Origin: Spirosoma sp. 48-14
GTDB taxonomy: Bacteria > Bacteroidota > Bacteroidia > Cytophagales > Spirosomataceae
Reading direction: 5' to 3'
DNA: 64,000 bases
Assembly: GCF_001898575.1 (NCBI RefSeq)
Contig: NZ_MKUD01000027.1
Coordinates: forward strand, 1-64,000
Shown here: positions 10,574 to 19,254 of the stretch, piece after piece
Layout: each line of letters opens with the position of its first letter
Position numbering within the stretch: the first letter of the stretch is position 1
Notes under the pieces: generated by a model
Seen by the model: the letters and a program-made list of their open reading frames with translations, nothing else
Databases searched by the model: none
What the model was told of the DNA's origin: nothing
Translations under genes and position numbers: made by a program

Positions 10574-10655
10574 AGCAAAACTGCCTTAGAGGGCTTTGGC
10601 TGATTGTCTTCTTCTCGGAGGATGGTCGGTAAAGCCGTCTAAGGCAGTTTTTGCT
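10574..10655 (+). terminator. Long stem-loop terminator after giant surface-protein gene
   Basis: A stem of about 23 bp (10574-10597 with 10631-10655, one mismatch and one bulge) ends in a TTTTT run. It lies 22 bases after the stop codon. The loop is about 33 bases. It is nearly symmetrical, so it may act on both strands. Confidence 0.8.
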
Positions 10656-10812
10656 AGTGATCTTTTGATTTATTTCGTGTAGGAAAATGGTACAATAGAG
10701 CTGATTGTTAGAATTTTATTCGTTCGATCGAGGAGATTAGGAAATAAAATGGTTATTTGAGTGTCCAGAACTCACTCATCCAGCACATTCTTTTTACCTT
10801 TCTCGCAGCCTC

Positions 10813-12948
10813 ATGAAAAAGTGTATCTTTTTCTGCCTGGCGACAGGCTTTTTTCTCTTAAAAACCCTATGGCTCAGCGCGCAATCGTTTACGTTGGAAG
10901 CCATTAAAAGTTATCCGTTCCCAAGTGGTCTGACCAGCTCGGCGCAGGGGTCGCGTATTGCTTGGGCATTCGATGAACAGGGTAAACGCAACGTATACGT
11001 AGCCGAAGGGTCGGATTTTACACCTCGCAAGCTGACCAATTATACCGACGATGACGGGCAGGAAATCACTAGTCTGTCGATTTCGGACGATGGCAAATGG
11101 GTCGTGTACGTGCGCGGGGGCGATCATGGCTCCAACTGGGACGATGAACTTCCGGTCAACACGATGGCATCGCCCATTGCGCCTAAAGTACAGATATGGA
11201 CGGTTCCATTTGCCGGTGGCGAACCCAAAGCCATTGCCGAGGGGGATGAACCGACGCTTTCGCCAAAAAGCGACAAAATTGCGTTTGTAAAAGGTGGGCA
11301 AATCTGGATAGCACCCATCGATGGATCAGGCACGGCAAAGGTGTTGTTTAGTGCCAAAGGAACCAACGGCTCTATCGAATGGTCGCCAGATGGGTCGAAA
11401 CTGGCGTTCGTCTGCGACCGTAGAGATCATGCCTTCATCGGTGTGTTTACCGATGAAAAAACACCGATTACCTGGATAGCACCTTCGTTCTCCAGAGACG
11501 ATTCACCCCGTTGGTCGCCGGATGGCAAGCGGTTGGTTTTTGTGCGTACATCGGGTACAGGTGGTGCTCCCGATTCGATTATGGCCCGCCGTCACCGTCC
11601 CTGGTCGATCTGGACGGCCGATGTGGCTACCGGGCTGGGTTCGCAACTCTGGCAGGCGCCTAAAACATTGGCCGGTTCGGTACCTACCACGCATGGCGGC
11701 TATAATCTGCACTGGGCCGCTGGCGACCGGATCGTATTTCTGTCGTATCAGGATGGCTGGCCTCATCTGTATTCGGTACCCTCTACCGGCGGAACACCGC
11801 TGCTGCTGACACCCGGAACGTTTATGGCCGAGCACATTACACTGAGTCATGACGGGAAATGGCTTTTGTTCAGCGCCAATACGGGCCCCGATAAATTGGA
11901 TATTGATCGTCGTCATGCGGTTCGCGTACCTGTCGATAAGGCGGCTATGGACGTGCTGACACCAGGTTCGGGCCTGGAGTGGATGCCCGTCGTTACGGGT
12001 GATGGCTCAACAGTAGCGATGTTCAGCGCGACCGCACAGCGGTCACCGCTTCCGGCCGTGATGGCATTTACGAAAGGAACACCTAAACTATTGGGGCAGA
12101 ATCTGATTCCGGCCACGTTTCCTCAGAATCAGTTAGTAACACCCAAACAGGTTGTATACAAAGCACCGGATGGCATGACGGTACATGGGCAACTGTTTGA
12201 GCCTGCGAGTGGTTCGGGTAAGAAACCGGCGATTATTTACGTGCATGGAGGCCCTCCCCGGCAGATGCTGCTCGGCTGGAACTACTCCGACTACTATGCC
12301 AACTCCTACGCCATCAACCAGTACCTGGCTAGTCAGGGTTTTGTGGTGCTATCGGTAAACTATCGGCTGGGAATTGGCTATGGGTACGAGTTTCATCAGC
12401 CTGCTAGTGGAGGAGCGTTGGGTGCTTCAGAGTATCAGGATGTGAAAGCGGGGGCGCAATGGCTGGCCGAACAGCCGCAGGTCGATGCCGCCCGCATTGG
12501 CATTTATGGGGGGTCCTATGGAGGGTACCTAACCGCGCTAGCCCTTGCTCGTGATTCTAAGCTCTTTGCGGCCGGGGTTGATATTCACGGGGTTCACGAC
12601 TGGAGTTCGCAACGGGGTGCCGGAGGGGGAGAAGCCCCTAGCGCCATGCGGTTCGAAAAAATCCCTGATCTGGAACCCGCCAGCAAACTCGTCTACCAAT
12701 CATCACCCATTTCATCGGTCAGCACCTGGACGTCGCCCGTACTCATTATTCACGGCGACGACGACCGTAACGTTCGGGTCAGCCAAAGTACCGATCTGGT
12801 TCGGCGGCTGGAAAAACAGGGTGTTTCGATGGAGACGCTCATCATTCCCGACGATACGCACCACTGGATGAAACATACCAACGCCCTAAAAATGGGCAAC
12901 GCTACCGCCGATTATTTCAAACGGAAGCTTATGAAAGCCAGGCAGTAG
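10813..12948 (+). CDS. Secreted S9 family peptidase (prolyl oligopeptidase / acylaminoacyl-peptidase type)
   Basis: 711 residues with an N-terminal signal peptide (FFLLKTLWLSAQS), then a seven-bladed TolB/PD40-type propeller (repeated SPDGK, about 40-430) and a C-terminal alpha/beta hydrolase domain (about 450-711). The catalytic triad is visible: Ser568 in GGSYGG, Asp651 in HGDDDRNV and His683 in DDTHHW. The family cleaves short peptides, with the propeller limiting access to the active site. The periplasm is the likely place of action. It ends 28 bases before the M14 carboxypeptidase gene, so the two are probably cotranscribed for extracellular peptide use. Confidence 0.93.
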   Translation: MKKCIFFCLATGFFLLKTLWLSAQSFTLEAIKSYPFPSGLTSSAQGSRIAWAFDEQGKRNVYVAEGSDFTPRKLTNYTDDDGQEITSLSISDDGKWVVYVRGGDHGSNWDDELPVNTMASPIAPKVQIWTVPFAGGEPKAIAEGDEPTLSPKSDKIAFVKGGQIWIAPIDGSGTAKVLFSAKGTNGSIEWSPDGSKLAFVCDRRDHAFIGVFTDEKTPITWIAPSFSRDDSPRWSPDGKRLVFVRTSGTGGAPDSIMARRHRPWSIWTADVATGLGSQLWQAPKTLAGSVPTTHGGYNLHWAAGDRIVFLSYQDGWPHLYSVPSTGGTPLLLTPGTFMAEHITLSHDGKWLLFSANTGPDKLDIDRRHAVRVPVDKAAMDVLTPGSGLEWMPVVTGDGSTVAMFSATAQRSPLPAVMAFTKGTPKLLGQNLIPATFPQNQLVTPKQVVYKAPDGMTVHGQLFEPASGSGKKPAIIYVHGGPPRQMLLGWNYSDYYANSYAINQYLASQGFVVLSVNYRLGIGYGYEFHQPASGGALGASEYQDVKAGAQWLAEQPQVDAARIGIYGGSYGGYLTALALARDSKLFAAGVDIHGVHDWSSQRGAGGGEAPSAMRFEKIPDLEPASKLVYQSSPISSVSTWTSPVLIIHGDDDRNVRVSQSTDLVRRLEKQGVSMETLIIPDDTHHWMKHTNALKMGNATADYFKRKLMKARQ

Positions 12949-12976
12949 TTTCAGTTCTTAACTAATCAACAAACTC

Positions 12977-15853
12977 ATGTCATTTTTTACCAACCGACGA
13001 AGGGCGGCAGCGTTGCTACTGGCAGGCCTTACTGTGGGCCAGGTGTCGCTTCGGGCGCAGTCTGTCGATGAGACCTATAATCAGAAAATCAGGGAATACA
13101 CGACGGATAAGCGGTTTCTGCCAGCCTCTGTTCTGAACCTGCCCGACGACCCTAAGGTGCCGTCGCCCCTTAAGCATTTTGGACAGATTGTTGGCGCACC
13201 GGGTGTCATTCACCGGACTGCTGAAATTTATGGCTATTACCAGAAGCTGGCACAGACATCGCCCAACATCAGTATGCAGCAGGTGAGCACGACGGAAGAA
13301 GGTCGTCCGGTTCAACTGGTGGCTATTGGGAGTGAGGACGCCATGAAACGGCTTGATCATTACAAAAAACAACTCGCTCTGCTGGCCGATCCGCGTAAAG
13401 TAGGTAATCAGGACATCGAGAAGATACTGGGCGATACCAAGCTGGTCTATTATCTGAACGGGGGCCTGCACTCACCCGAAATGGGGTCGCCGGAAATGCT
13501 GATGGAGCTGGCTTACCGGCTGGTCACCAGCCAGACACCCGAAATTAAAACCATCCGTGATAATATCATTGTGATTATCAATCCCGTATCGGAACCTGAC
13601 GGCTGGGATAAGCAGGTCGACTGGTATTATCGCTACACCAAAGCCCGGAAGGACTATGACGATGGTTTCCCGAAATCGCCACCCTACTGGGGTAAGTACG
13701 TGTATCACGACAACAACCGCGATGGGTTGCAGGTGTCGCAGGCGATTACGAAAGCGATGTTTAAGATCTATTACGACTGGCACCCGACCGTCAGCCTGGA
13801 TTTACACGAATCGGTTCCGTTGCTTTACATCTCAACTGGAACGGGACCTTACAACGAAACCATCGACCCAATTACCATTGGCGAATGGCAAACGATGGCC
13901 AACCACGATATTACTTCCCTGGCAGCACAGGGTATTCCGGGCGTGTTTACCTGGGCGTTTTACGATGGCTGGTATCCGGGCTATGCTCTCTGGATTTCCA
14001 ACAACCACAATGCGGCCGGGCGGTTTTATGAAACATTCGGAAATGCCGGAGCCAACACCTACCTGCGCGATCTGGCCAACCAGAAATATGCCGGTGACGA
14101 TGTCACTTCAAAAGAATGGTATCGGCCCGATCCGGCTACGGAAAAAGTCTACTGGTCGTACCGGAACGGTATCAACTACATGCAGGCGGGGGTATTGGCG
14201 TCGCTGTCGTATGGCGCCACCAACAGCCGGATGTTGCTGAAGAACTTCTATCAGAAAGGGCTGAACAACATTCGGAAAGGAACCGAAGAAAAACCACGGG
14301 CCTTTGTAATTCCGAAAGATCAACGCGATCCGGCTATGGCGGCCTATCTGATTAATCAGCTTCGGGCGCAGGACATTGAAGTGCACAAAGCGGAATCCGG
14401 TAAAAATCAGGGCGATTATGTGGTGTTGCTGAATCAGCCGTACCGAAATCTGGCGGTATCGCTACTGACGAAACAGAACTACCCGAAAGAAGCCAAGTTT
14501 CCACCCTACGACGACATTGCCTGGACGTTGGGGTATTTATATGGCGTTGATGTGAAAGCCGAAGACAGTGTAAAATATGCTACAGGCGATCTGAAACTGA
14601 TTAGCGAGGACGTGAACTATGGTGGAAAAATCGACGGTGAGGGGACCAATTACGTGCTGAATTATAAAGGCCAGAACAACCTGCTACCTGCGCTGATCTG
14701 GCTGAAAGGGCAGGGCAAGCAGGTCAAAGCGATGGTACTAGATACCAAGGCTACGATTGAAGGTAGTAAAGATACACTGGCGGCTGGTGCAGTGGTGTTC
14801 AAAGGGTTAACAGCCGATCAGTCCAAAAAGCTGGCCACCCAGTTCGGTTTGGATTTACACGCTACAAAAGCTAATCCAGAGGCTGTCGGAGGGTCGTTAC
14901 GGCAGCACGATATTAACCTGCCACGGGTGGCGATCTACCACAGCTGGTACAATACCCAGGATGAAGGCTGGGCACGCTTTACGTTTGAGCAACGCGGTAT
15001 TCCCTACACATCCATCAACAAAGACCACCTGAAAGCGGGTGAACTTCGGAAGAAATTTGATGTAATCCTGATCCCCCGAATGCGTGGTTCGGCCACCAAT
15101 TTCATTCACGAGATCGATTCCCGATTTGGGCCATTACCCTTTACCAAAACGCCGGAGTTTCCGTCGCATGGCTTCCCGGATGCAACAACGGATATTACGG
15201 GTGGACCAGGATTCGAAGGGGTCGATAATCTCAAAAAGTTTGTGGAGCAGGGGGGCGTATTGGTTACGCTGGATAACTCATCGGCCATGATTGCCGAAAC
15301 AGGCATCACCCGCGATCTGGATCAGGCCAGCGCGCCAACCTTATTCCATCCGGGCTCTGTCGTAACGGTAAAAAACCGGAAACCCGACAGCCCGATCATG
15401 TATGGCTTTCCCGAAACTTTCCCGATTTTCCGGGGTATTGCGCCGTTGTTGCAAACCAAAAAGGCCAATCGGGATATGATGGTGATGCAGTACGGAACCA
15501 AACCGCTGAAGGATGAAGAAGAGTACAAAGGAGCCATTATGGGTATGCCCGATAAAAAACCCGTGAAAGAAGCGGCTAAACCTGCGAACCCGAAAAAAGA
15601 AGAGCCCTATGTGCTTTCGGGGATGGTACGAAATGAGCAGACCATCATCGGGCATGGTGGTATTTTCAACGTCCCGGTTGGAGCTGGCCGGGTCGTGGCG
15701 TTCACCTTCGATCCCCTACACCGTTTCCTGAATCACCACGATGCACCATTGGTCTGGAACGTGCTCATCAACTGGAATCACCTGGATACACCCGCTACTC
15801 CAAACGCAACGGCAGATAAGACGAATTCGACCGGCAAAGTCAGCGGGCAATAG
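12977..15853 (+). CDS. Secreted M14 family zinc carboxypeptidase
   Basis: 958 residues, beginning with a signal peptide (LLLAGLTVGQVSLRAQS). The M14 zinc site is recognisable: His165 and Glu168 in GGLHSPEMG, and a later His277 in LDLHES. M14 enzymes remove C-terminal residues from peptides. The protein is much longer than a plain carboxypeptidase (about 300-350 residues). Residues from about 430 to the end form a large extension with an apparent glutamine-amidotransferase-like alpha/beta part (VAIYHSWYNTQDEGW) and a Lys/Pro-rich stretch near 860, as in long Bacteroidota M14 proteins. It directly follows the S9 peptidase gene. Confidence 0.9.
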   Translation: MSFFTNRRRAAALLLAGLTVGQVSLRAQSVDETYNQKIREYTTDKRFLPASVLNLPDDPKVPSPLKHFGQIVGAPGVIHRTAEIYGYYQKLAQTSPNISMQQVSTTEEGRPVQLVAIGSEDAMKRLDHYKKQLALLADPRKVGNQDIEKILGDTKLVYYLNGGLHSPEMGSPEMLMELAYRLVTSQTPEIKTIRDNIIVIINPVSEPDGWDKQVDWYYRYTKARKDYDDGFPKSPPYWGKYVYHDNNRDGLQVSQAITKAMFKIYYDWHPTVSLDLHESVPLLYISTGTGPYNETIDPITIGEWQTMANHDITSLAAQGIPGVFTWAFYDGWYPGYALWISNNHNAAGRFYETFGNAGANTYLRDLANQKYAGDDVTSKEWYRPDPATEKVYWSYRNGINYMQAGVLASLSYGATNSRMLLKNFYQKGLNNIRKGTEEKPRAFVIPKDQRDPAMAAYLINQLRAQDIEVHKAESGKNQGDYVVLLNQPYRNLAVSLLTKQNYPKEAKFPPYDDIAWTLGYLYGVDVKAEDSVKYATGDLKLISEDVNYGGKIDGEGTNYVLNYKGQNNLLPALIWLKGQGKQVKAMVLDTKATIEGSKDTLAAGAVVFKGLTADQSKKLATQFGLDLHATKANPEAVGGSLRQHDINLPRVAIYHSWYNTQDEGWARFTFEQRGIPYTSINKDHLKAGELRKKFDVILIPRMRGSATNFIHEIDSRFGPLPFTKTPEFPSHGFPDATTDITGGPGFEGVDNLKKFVEQGGVLVTLDNSSAMIAETGITRDLDQASAPTLFHPGSVVTVKNRKPDSPIMYGFPETFPIFRGIAPLLQTKKANRDMMVMQYGTKPLKDEEEYKGAIMGMPDKKPVKEAAKPANPKKEEPYVLSGMVRNEQTIIGHGGIFNVPVGAGRVVAFTFDPLHRFLNHHDAPLVWNVLINWNHLDTPATPNATADKTNSTGKVSGQ

Positions 15854-15869
15854 ATAAGGTGTAGAATGT

Positions 15870-15921
15870 AGCCTGTTAGGGCGATTATGATTTACATAGA
15901 TCATAACCACCCTAACAGGCT
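15870..15921. terminator. Bidirectional stem-loop between convergent genes
   Basis: AGCCTGTTAGGG (from 15870) pairs with CCCTAACAGGCT (to 15921), with further pairing of ATTATGAT and ATCATAA nearer a short loop. It lies between the M14 stop and the stop of the minus-strand PhnB-like gene, so it probably terminates both. Confidence 0.8.
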
Positions 15922-15926
15922 GCCTT

Positions 15927-16334
15927 CTATCTACTATAATTCAATACCCAGCTCAGGCCAAATTTATCAGTAAGGGAACCGAATAGAGCACCCCAGAACA
16001 TATCAGAAAGCGGGTCTTTGATTTGTCCTCCTTCAGCGAGTGTACTGAAAAAGCGACGGATATCTTCTTCGCTACGGCAATTGATCGATAAGGTAACTGA
16101 ATTCCCAGCGATCAGGCTCGAGCCCATCATATCCGACCCCATTAATAGCAGGTGACCGTCTTTGGTTAAACCGGCATGTAAAATTCTGTCTTTGATTTCG
16201 TCAGACATTTGGTCACTTATGGGGGATTCGCCAATAGTTTGCAGATTCAGTTCGCCCCCCAGGCATTCCCTATAAAACATCATGGCTTCGCGGCAGTTGC
16301 CGTTGAAGTTCAGATAAGGATTGATTTGCGTCAT
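15927..16334 (-). CDS. PhnB-like VOC-fold protein
   Basis: 135 residues beginning INPYLNFNGNCREAMMFYRECLGG, the standard opening of PhnB/3-demethylubiquinone-9 methyltransferase-like VOC proteins, and ending in the WGALFGSLTDKFGLSW signature of that family. These small dimeric proteins share the glyoxalase/bleomycin-resistance fold, but many have no known substrate. The gene is downstream of the DHFR-like gene on the same strand, separated by a repeat cluster. Assignment to family is firm, function is not. Confidence 0.88.
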   Translation of the reverse strand: MTQINPYLNFNGNCREAMMFYRECLGGELNLQTIGESPISDQMSDEIKDRILHAGLTKDGHLLLMGSDMMGSSLIAGNSVTLSINCRSEEDIRRFFSTLAEGGQIKDPLSDMFWGALFGSLTDKFGLSWVLNYSR

Positions 16335-16346
16335 CGTATGTTGTTG

Positions 16347-16552
16347 TTCGGTTTTGAGAATTGCAACGGCGAATCGTCCTCCTGTCGGTTACTCATAACC
16401 GACAGCACATCAGTAACCAGCACTACATTGGTTTGTGGTGTCAGATGCTCTCATCTGACATAGAGAGGTTTCTCAAAACCTCATGCATTGTTCAGTTTTC
16501 AGAAACGCAACGGCGAATCGTCCTTCTGTCGGTTATGAGTAACCGACAGCAC
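16347..16552. repeat. Hairpin repeat cluster with a 62-bp direct repeat
   Basis: A unit of about 62 bases at 16347-16408 recurs at 16491-16552. Each contains GCAACGGCGAATCGTCCT followed by a 10-bp-stem hairpin. The hairpin is CTGTCGGTTA-CTCA-TAACCGACAG type in copy 1 (16382-16405) and has the same stem with loop TGAG in copy 2 (16526-16549). Between them lie two further hairpins: 16439-16460 (9-bp stem, loop CTCT) and 16465-16482 (GAGGTTT-CTCA-AAACCTC). It belongs to a family seen at four other places in the window. Confidence 0.85.
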
Positions 16553-16561
16553 AATAGCCTC

Positions 16562-17161
16562 TTACTGTGCCTCAGTATCTAAACCTGGTCGATCTACCTC
16601 ATAGTAAAGCCCGACAACGCCCGAACTGAACGATCTGGATTTGGTCAGTTTCAGCTTGATCCGATCATGTATTTGGGCGAATAGTGGCTTACCCGCGCCC
16701 AGCAGAATCGGCTCCAGTTTGATGCGGTATTCGTCAATCAGATTCTGCTCGGCAAGGGCAGCTACCAGGGTCGCACCGCCGAATACGATGATGTCGCCAC
16801 CGGGTTGTTTTTTTAACTGCGCAACTTCTTCCGCCAGATCGTGTTGGGCCAAACGGGAGTTTGTCCAGTCGACGGTTTTCAGCGTTTTTGAAAAGACGAT
16901 TTTGGGCGTATTAATCATCCAGTAAGCAAAGTCGACCAGTTCGGGCGGGGTGTTGGGCATGGAAGGAACGGTAGGCCAGAAACTAGCGAATCCTTCGTAC
17001 AGTACCCGGCCAACGAGCATCGTATCGACCGTTTTCTGGAAGTCGGACGCCATAAATTCACCCATCTCGTGGTCGTCCATCGTCATCCAGTCCTGTTCAT
17101 TGTTAGGGCCACACACAAAGCCGTCGAGTGAGACGTGCATAAATAAAATTAACTTCCTCAT
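16562..17161 (-). CDS. Dihydrofolate reductase-family protein (RibD C-terminal fold)
   Basis: 199 residues starting MRKLILFMHVSLDGFVCGPN, with the later GGDIIVFGGATLVAALAEQNLIDEY segment typical of the DHFR/RibD C-terminal superfamily that binds NADPH. Members of this YyaP/YwjB-like group are rarely characterised; they are not the FolA enzyme. It is divergently arranged with a GlxA-type regulator gene 119 bases away, which may control it (inference). A TATATTTG at 17198-17191 on the minus strand matches the -7 promoter element and would give a leader of about 20 bases. Confidence 0.88.
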   Translation of the reverse strand: MRKLILFMHVSLDGFVCGPNNEQDWMTMDDHEMGEFMASDFQKTVDTMLVGRVLYEGFASFWPTVPSMPNTPPELVDFAYWMINTPKIVFSKTLKTVDWTNSRLAQHDLAEEVAQLKKQPGGDIIVFGGATLVAALAEQNLIDEYRIKLEPILLGAGKPLFAQIHDRIKLKLTKSRSFSSGVVGLYYEVDRPGLDTEAQ

Positions 17162-17190
17162 TTTGAAAGAATTATTAGTTGTTTACAAGG

Positions 17191-17198
17191 CAAATATA
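17191..17198 (-). promoter_or_regulatory. Candidate -7 element of the DHFR-family gene
   Basis: On the minus strand this reads TATATTTG, an exact TAnnTTTG match, 30 bases before the start codon at 17161. A clear TTG at the -33 distance was not found. Confidence 0.45.
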
Positions 17199-17245
17199 CG
17201 TGTTCGGGACGTTACTTTTAACGGGAAAGTGCGCCAAAAAAAGGG

Positions 17246-17276
17246 TTGATTACGCCAATAAATTTACCTATTTTTG
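17246..17276 (+). promoter_or_regulatory. Promoter abutting the GlxA-type regulator start
   Basis: TTG at 17246-17248, 20-base spacer, then TATTTTTG at 17269-17276: both elements and the spacing fit the Bacteroidota consensus. The predicted transcription start falls at about 17281-17283, on or next to the ATG, which suggests a leaderless mRNA. Confidence 0.6.
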
Positions 17277-17280
17277 ACTC

Positions 17281-18264
17281 ATGAAACACATCTCCATACT
17301 CGTTCCACAGGGGGCTATTTTAGGTAGCCTTGAAGGATCGCGCCAACTGCTTACACAGGTAAATCAATTTGCAAAAGCAAAAGGAGCCAAGCCGTTGTTT
17401 CAGGTTCAATTAGTAGGACTTTCGCACGAAATTAAATTAAGTGGTGGCTCGTTCACCGCTCATGCGGATCGATTAATTGACGAGGTAAAAAAAACGGATT
17501 TAATTATCATTCCAGCGCTGGATGGAGATATACAAAAAGCTATTGAAACCAATCGTGATTTTATCCCCTGGATTATTAAACAATACCAGCGTGGTGCCGA
17601 AGTTGCCAGTCTTTGTTTAGGCGCTTTTCTACTGGCATCAACGGGTTTATTAAAAGGTCGGCAATGCGCTACTCACTGGCTGGCTACCAACGAATTTCGG
17701 CAGTTATTCCCCGACGTAAACCTGGTAACAGAGCGTATTATTACCGACGAACAGGGCATTTACTCAAGCGGAGGGGCTTTTTCGTACCTGAATCTGATTC
17801 TTTACCTGATCGAGAAATACGTAGGGCGTGAGGTGGCTGTTCTGTCAGCAAAAGTATTTGCCATTGAAATAGAGCGGGATAGCCAATCGGCCTTTACTAT
17901 TTTTCAGGGGCAGAAAGCCCATGAGGATGATTCGGTGAAAAAGGCGCAGGAATATATTGAAGCGAATTTCCAGGAAAAAATAACAATCGATCAACTCGCT
18001 GATTTAGTATCTGTTAGCCGGAGAAGTTTGGAACGCCGATTCAAAAAAGCAACCTGCAATACCGTCATTGAATATATACAGCGTGTGAAAATTGAAGCTG
18101 CTAAAAAACACTTCGAAACGAACCGAAAAAATGTGGCGGAAGTGATGTTCGATGTAGGTTATACCGATACAAAATCGTTCCGAACAACGTTCAAAAAAAT
18201 TACAGGTTTATCGCCCCTTGATTACCGGAATAAATACAACAAAGAAGCGTTGTCTTTGAACTAA
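17281..18264 (+). CDS. GlxA-family transcriptional regulator (DJ-1/PfpI domain plus AraC HTH)
   Basis: 327 residues. The N-terminal half is a DJ-1/PfpI-like domain (HISILVPQGAILGS to about residue 180) with the nucleophile-elbow Cys in SLCLGAF. The C-terminal 100 residues form an AraC double helix-turn-helix (ITIDQLADLVSVSRRSLERR, later VGYTDTKSFRTTFKK). Such regulators sense small metabolites through the N-terminal domain. It is divergent from the DHFR-family gene. The start is fixed by the conserved N-terminal beta-strand immediately after Met1, although the promoter lies directly against it. Confidence 0.92.
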   Translation: MKHISILVPQGAILGSLEGSRQLLTQVNQFAKAKGAKPLFQVQLVGLSHEIKLSGGSFTAHADRLIDEVKKTDLIIIPALDGDIQKAIETNRDFIPWIIKQYQRGAEVASLCLGAFLLASTGLLKGRQCATHWLATNEFRQLFPDVNLVTERIITDEQGIYSSGGAFSYLNLILYLIEKYVGREVAVLSAKVFAIEIERDSQSAFTIFQGQKAHEDDSVKKAQEYIEANFQEKITIDQLADLVSVSRRSLERRFKKATCNTVIEYIQRVKIEAAKKHFETNRKNVAEVMFDVGYTDTKSFRTTFKKITGLSPLDYRNKYNKEALSLN

Positions 18265-18324
18265 GCAGTACAGAACTATGAAGCTGGCTAAAAGGCCCTA
18301 AAAAACGTTTATGGCTTAGAGAGT

Positions 18325-19254
18325 TCACTGCTTAAACTGCCCCAGAATATAGTCGTAAAAATCAGCCGTTTTTACGTCGGTCGCAATCGTCAACTCATAC
18401 CCAGTATCGTCCAGATACGTTTGCCCGGCATTAGGTGGACGGGTGCTTACATTGGCTTTGACGGTTTCGGTGGTGAAATAGTCAGGAATGGCCAGGTAGC
18501 TCGTTGCCAGGATATCCCACATGAAGTAGGTATAATGATAGCTCGGAATCGTATCCAGGGTTAGTGCCCACAATTGCCCGGTCAGGTTTGAGAGTTTATA
18601 ATCAATCTGTGTGGCTAATCGGGACAGAAACTGTTTGGTAACGGGTACGTGGTTGGTTACATCCAGTGGAATCAAGGTAAGGGGCAACTCATATGAGACC
18701 AGTTTTTGCGAACTAATGGGGTCCCAGAAAACATTCCATTCCGCACTACCGTCGTGCTGAAACGTCTGGACATTACCCGAAGTCCGAAACGCACCCGCCA
18801 TCCAGACAATCGAGCCAATTTTTGCTTTTAAGTCCGGTGCTTTTTCGAGTGCCAGAACCAGATTGGAGCAAGGCCCGGTCATGAGAATAGAAACGGGGCC
18901 GCTGGCCACTGCCAGTTTGTCGATGATCAGATCAGGAGCACTGAGGTAGCCATACGGATCGGGCGATTTAGGCAGGTTAATCAGCATCGGTAAGGCGTTG
19001 ATAATCTCTGGCCGGGCTCGCCATTCGTTGGGAAACGCATTGATGCCATAGTAGTCGCCCCGACCAAGTGGAACCGACTCTTTCCCCATAATCTGGAGCA
19101 ACTTATAGGCCGATTCGAGGGCAGGCTCAATAAAACAGTCGGCAGGGGTTACCGTTACACCGATCAATTCGACATCGGGCATGGTCAGCACCAGCAACTG
19201 TGATAGCAGATCGTCGATAGCCCCATCGTGGTCCATCAAAAGAGGGGTAGGCAT
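18325..19254 (-). CDS. Inosine-uridine preferring nucleoside hydrolase family protein
   Basis: 309 residues. The calcium-binding signature DxDxxxDD is present as DHDGAIDD at residues 8-15, and the later TGPCSNLVLALEKAP and IVWMAGAF segments fit the family. These enzymes hydrolyse the N-glycosidic bond of ribonucleosides to base plus ribose. No signal peptide is seen, so it is probably cytoplasmic. The start codon overlaps the stop of the metallo-beta-lactamase gene by one base (TAATG), which implies translational coupling. Confidence 0.92.
   Translation of the reverse strand: MPTPLLMDHDGAIDDLLSQLLVLTMPDVELIGVTVTPADCFIEPALESAYKLLQIMGKESVPLGRGDYYGINAFPNEWRARPEIINALPMLINLPKSPDPYGYLSAPDLIIDKLAVASGPVSILMTGPCSNLVLALEKAPDLKAKIGSIVWMAGAFRTSGNVQTFQHDGSAEWNVFWDPISSQKLVSYELPLTLIPLDVTNHVPVTKQFLSRLATQIDYKLSNLTGQLWALTLDTIPSYHYTYFMWDILATSYLAIPDYFTTETVKANVSTRPPNAGQTYLDDTGYELTIATDVKTADFYDYILGQFKQ

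Noticed and set aside
13656-14240. Long plus-strand frame of 194 codons inside the M14 gene
   Set aside because: Out-of-frame shadow of a clear carboxypeptidase gene; the composition (many Arg, Thr and Gly) is typical of frame shadows in GC-rich codons.
16347-16552. CRISPR-like look of repeated hairpins
   Set aside because: There are only two copies of a 62-bp unit, no regular spacers, and no cas genes in the window. Short palindromes of a dispersed family explain it better.
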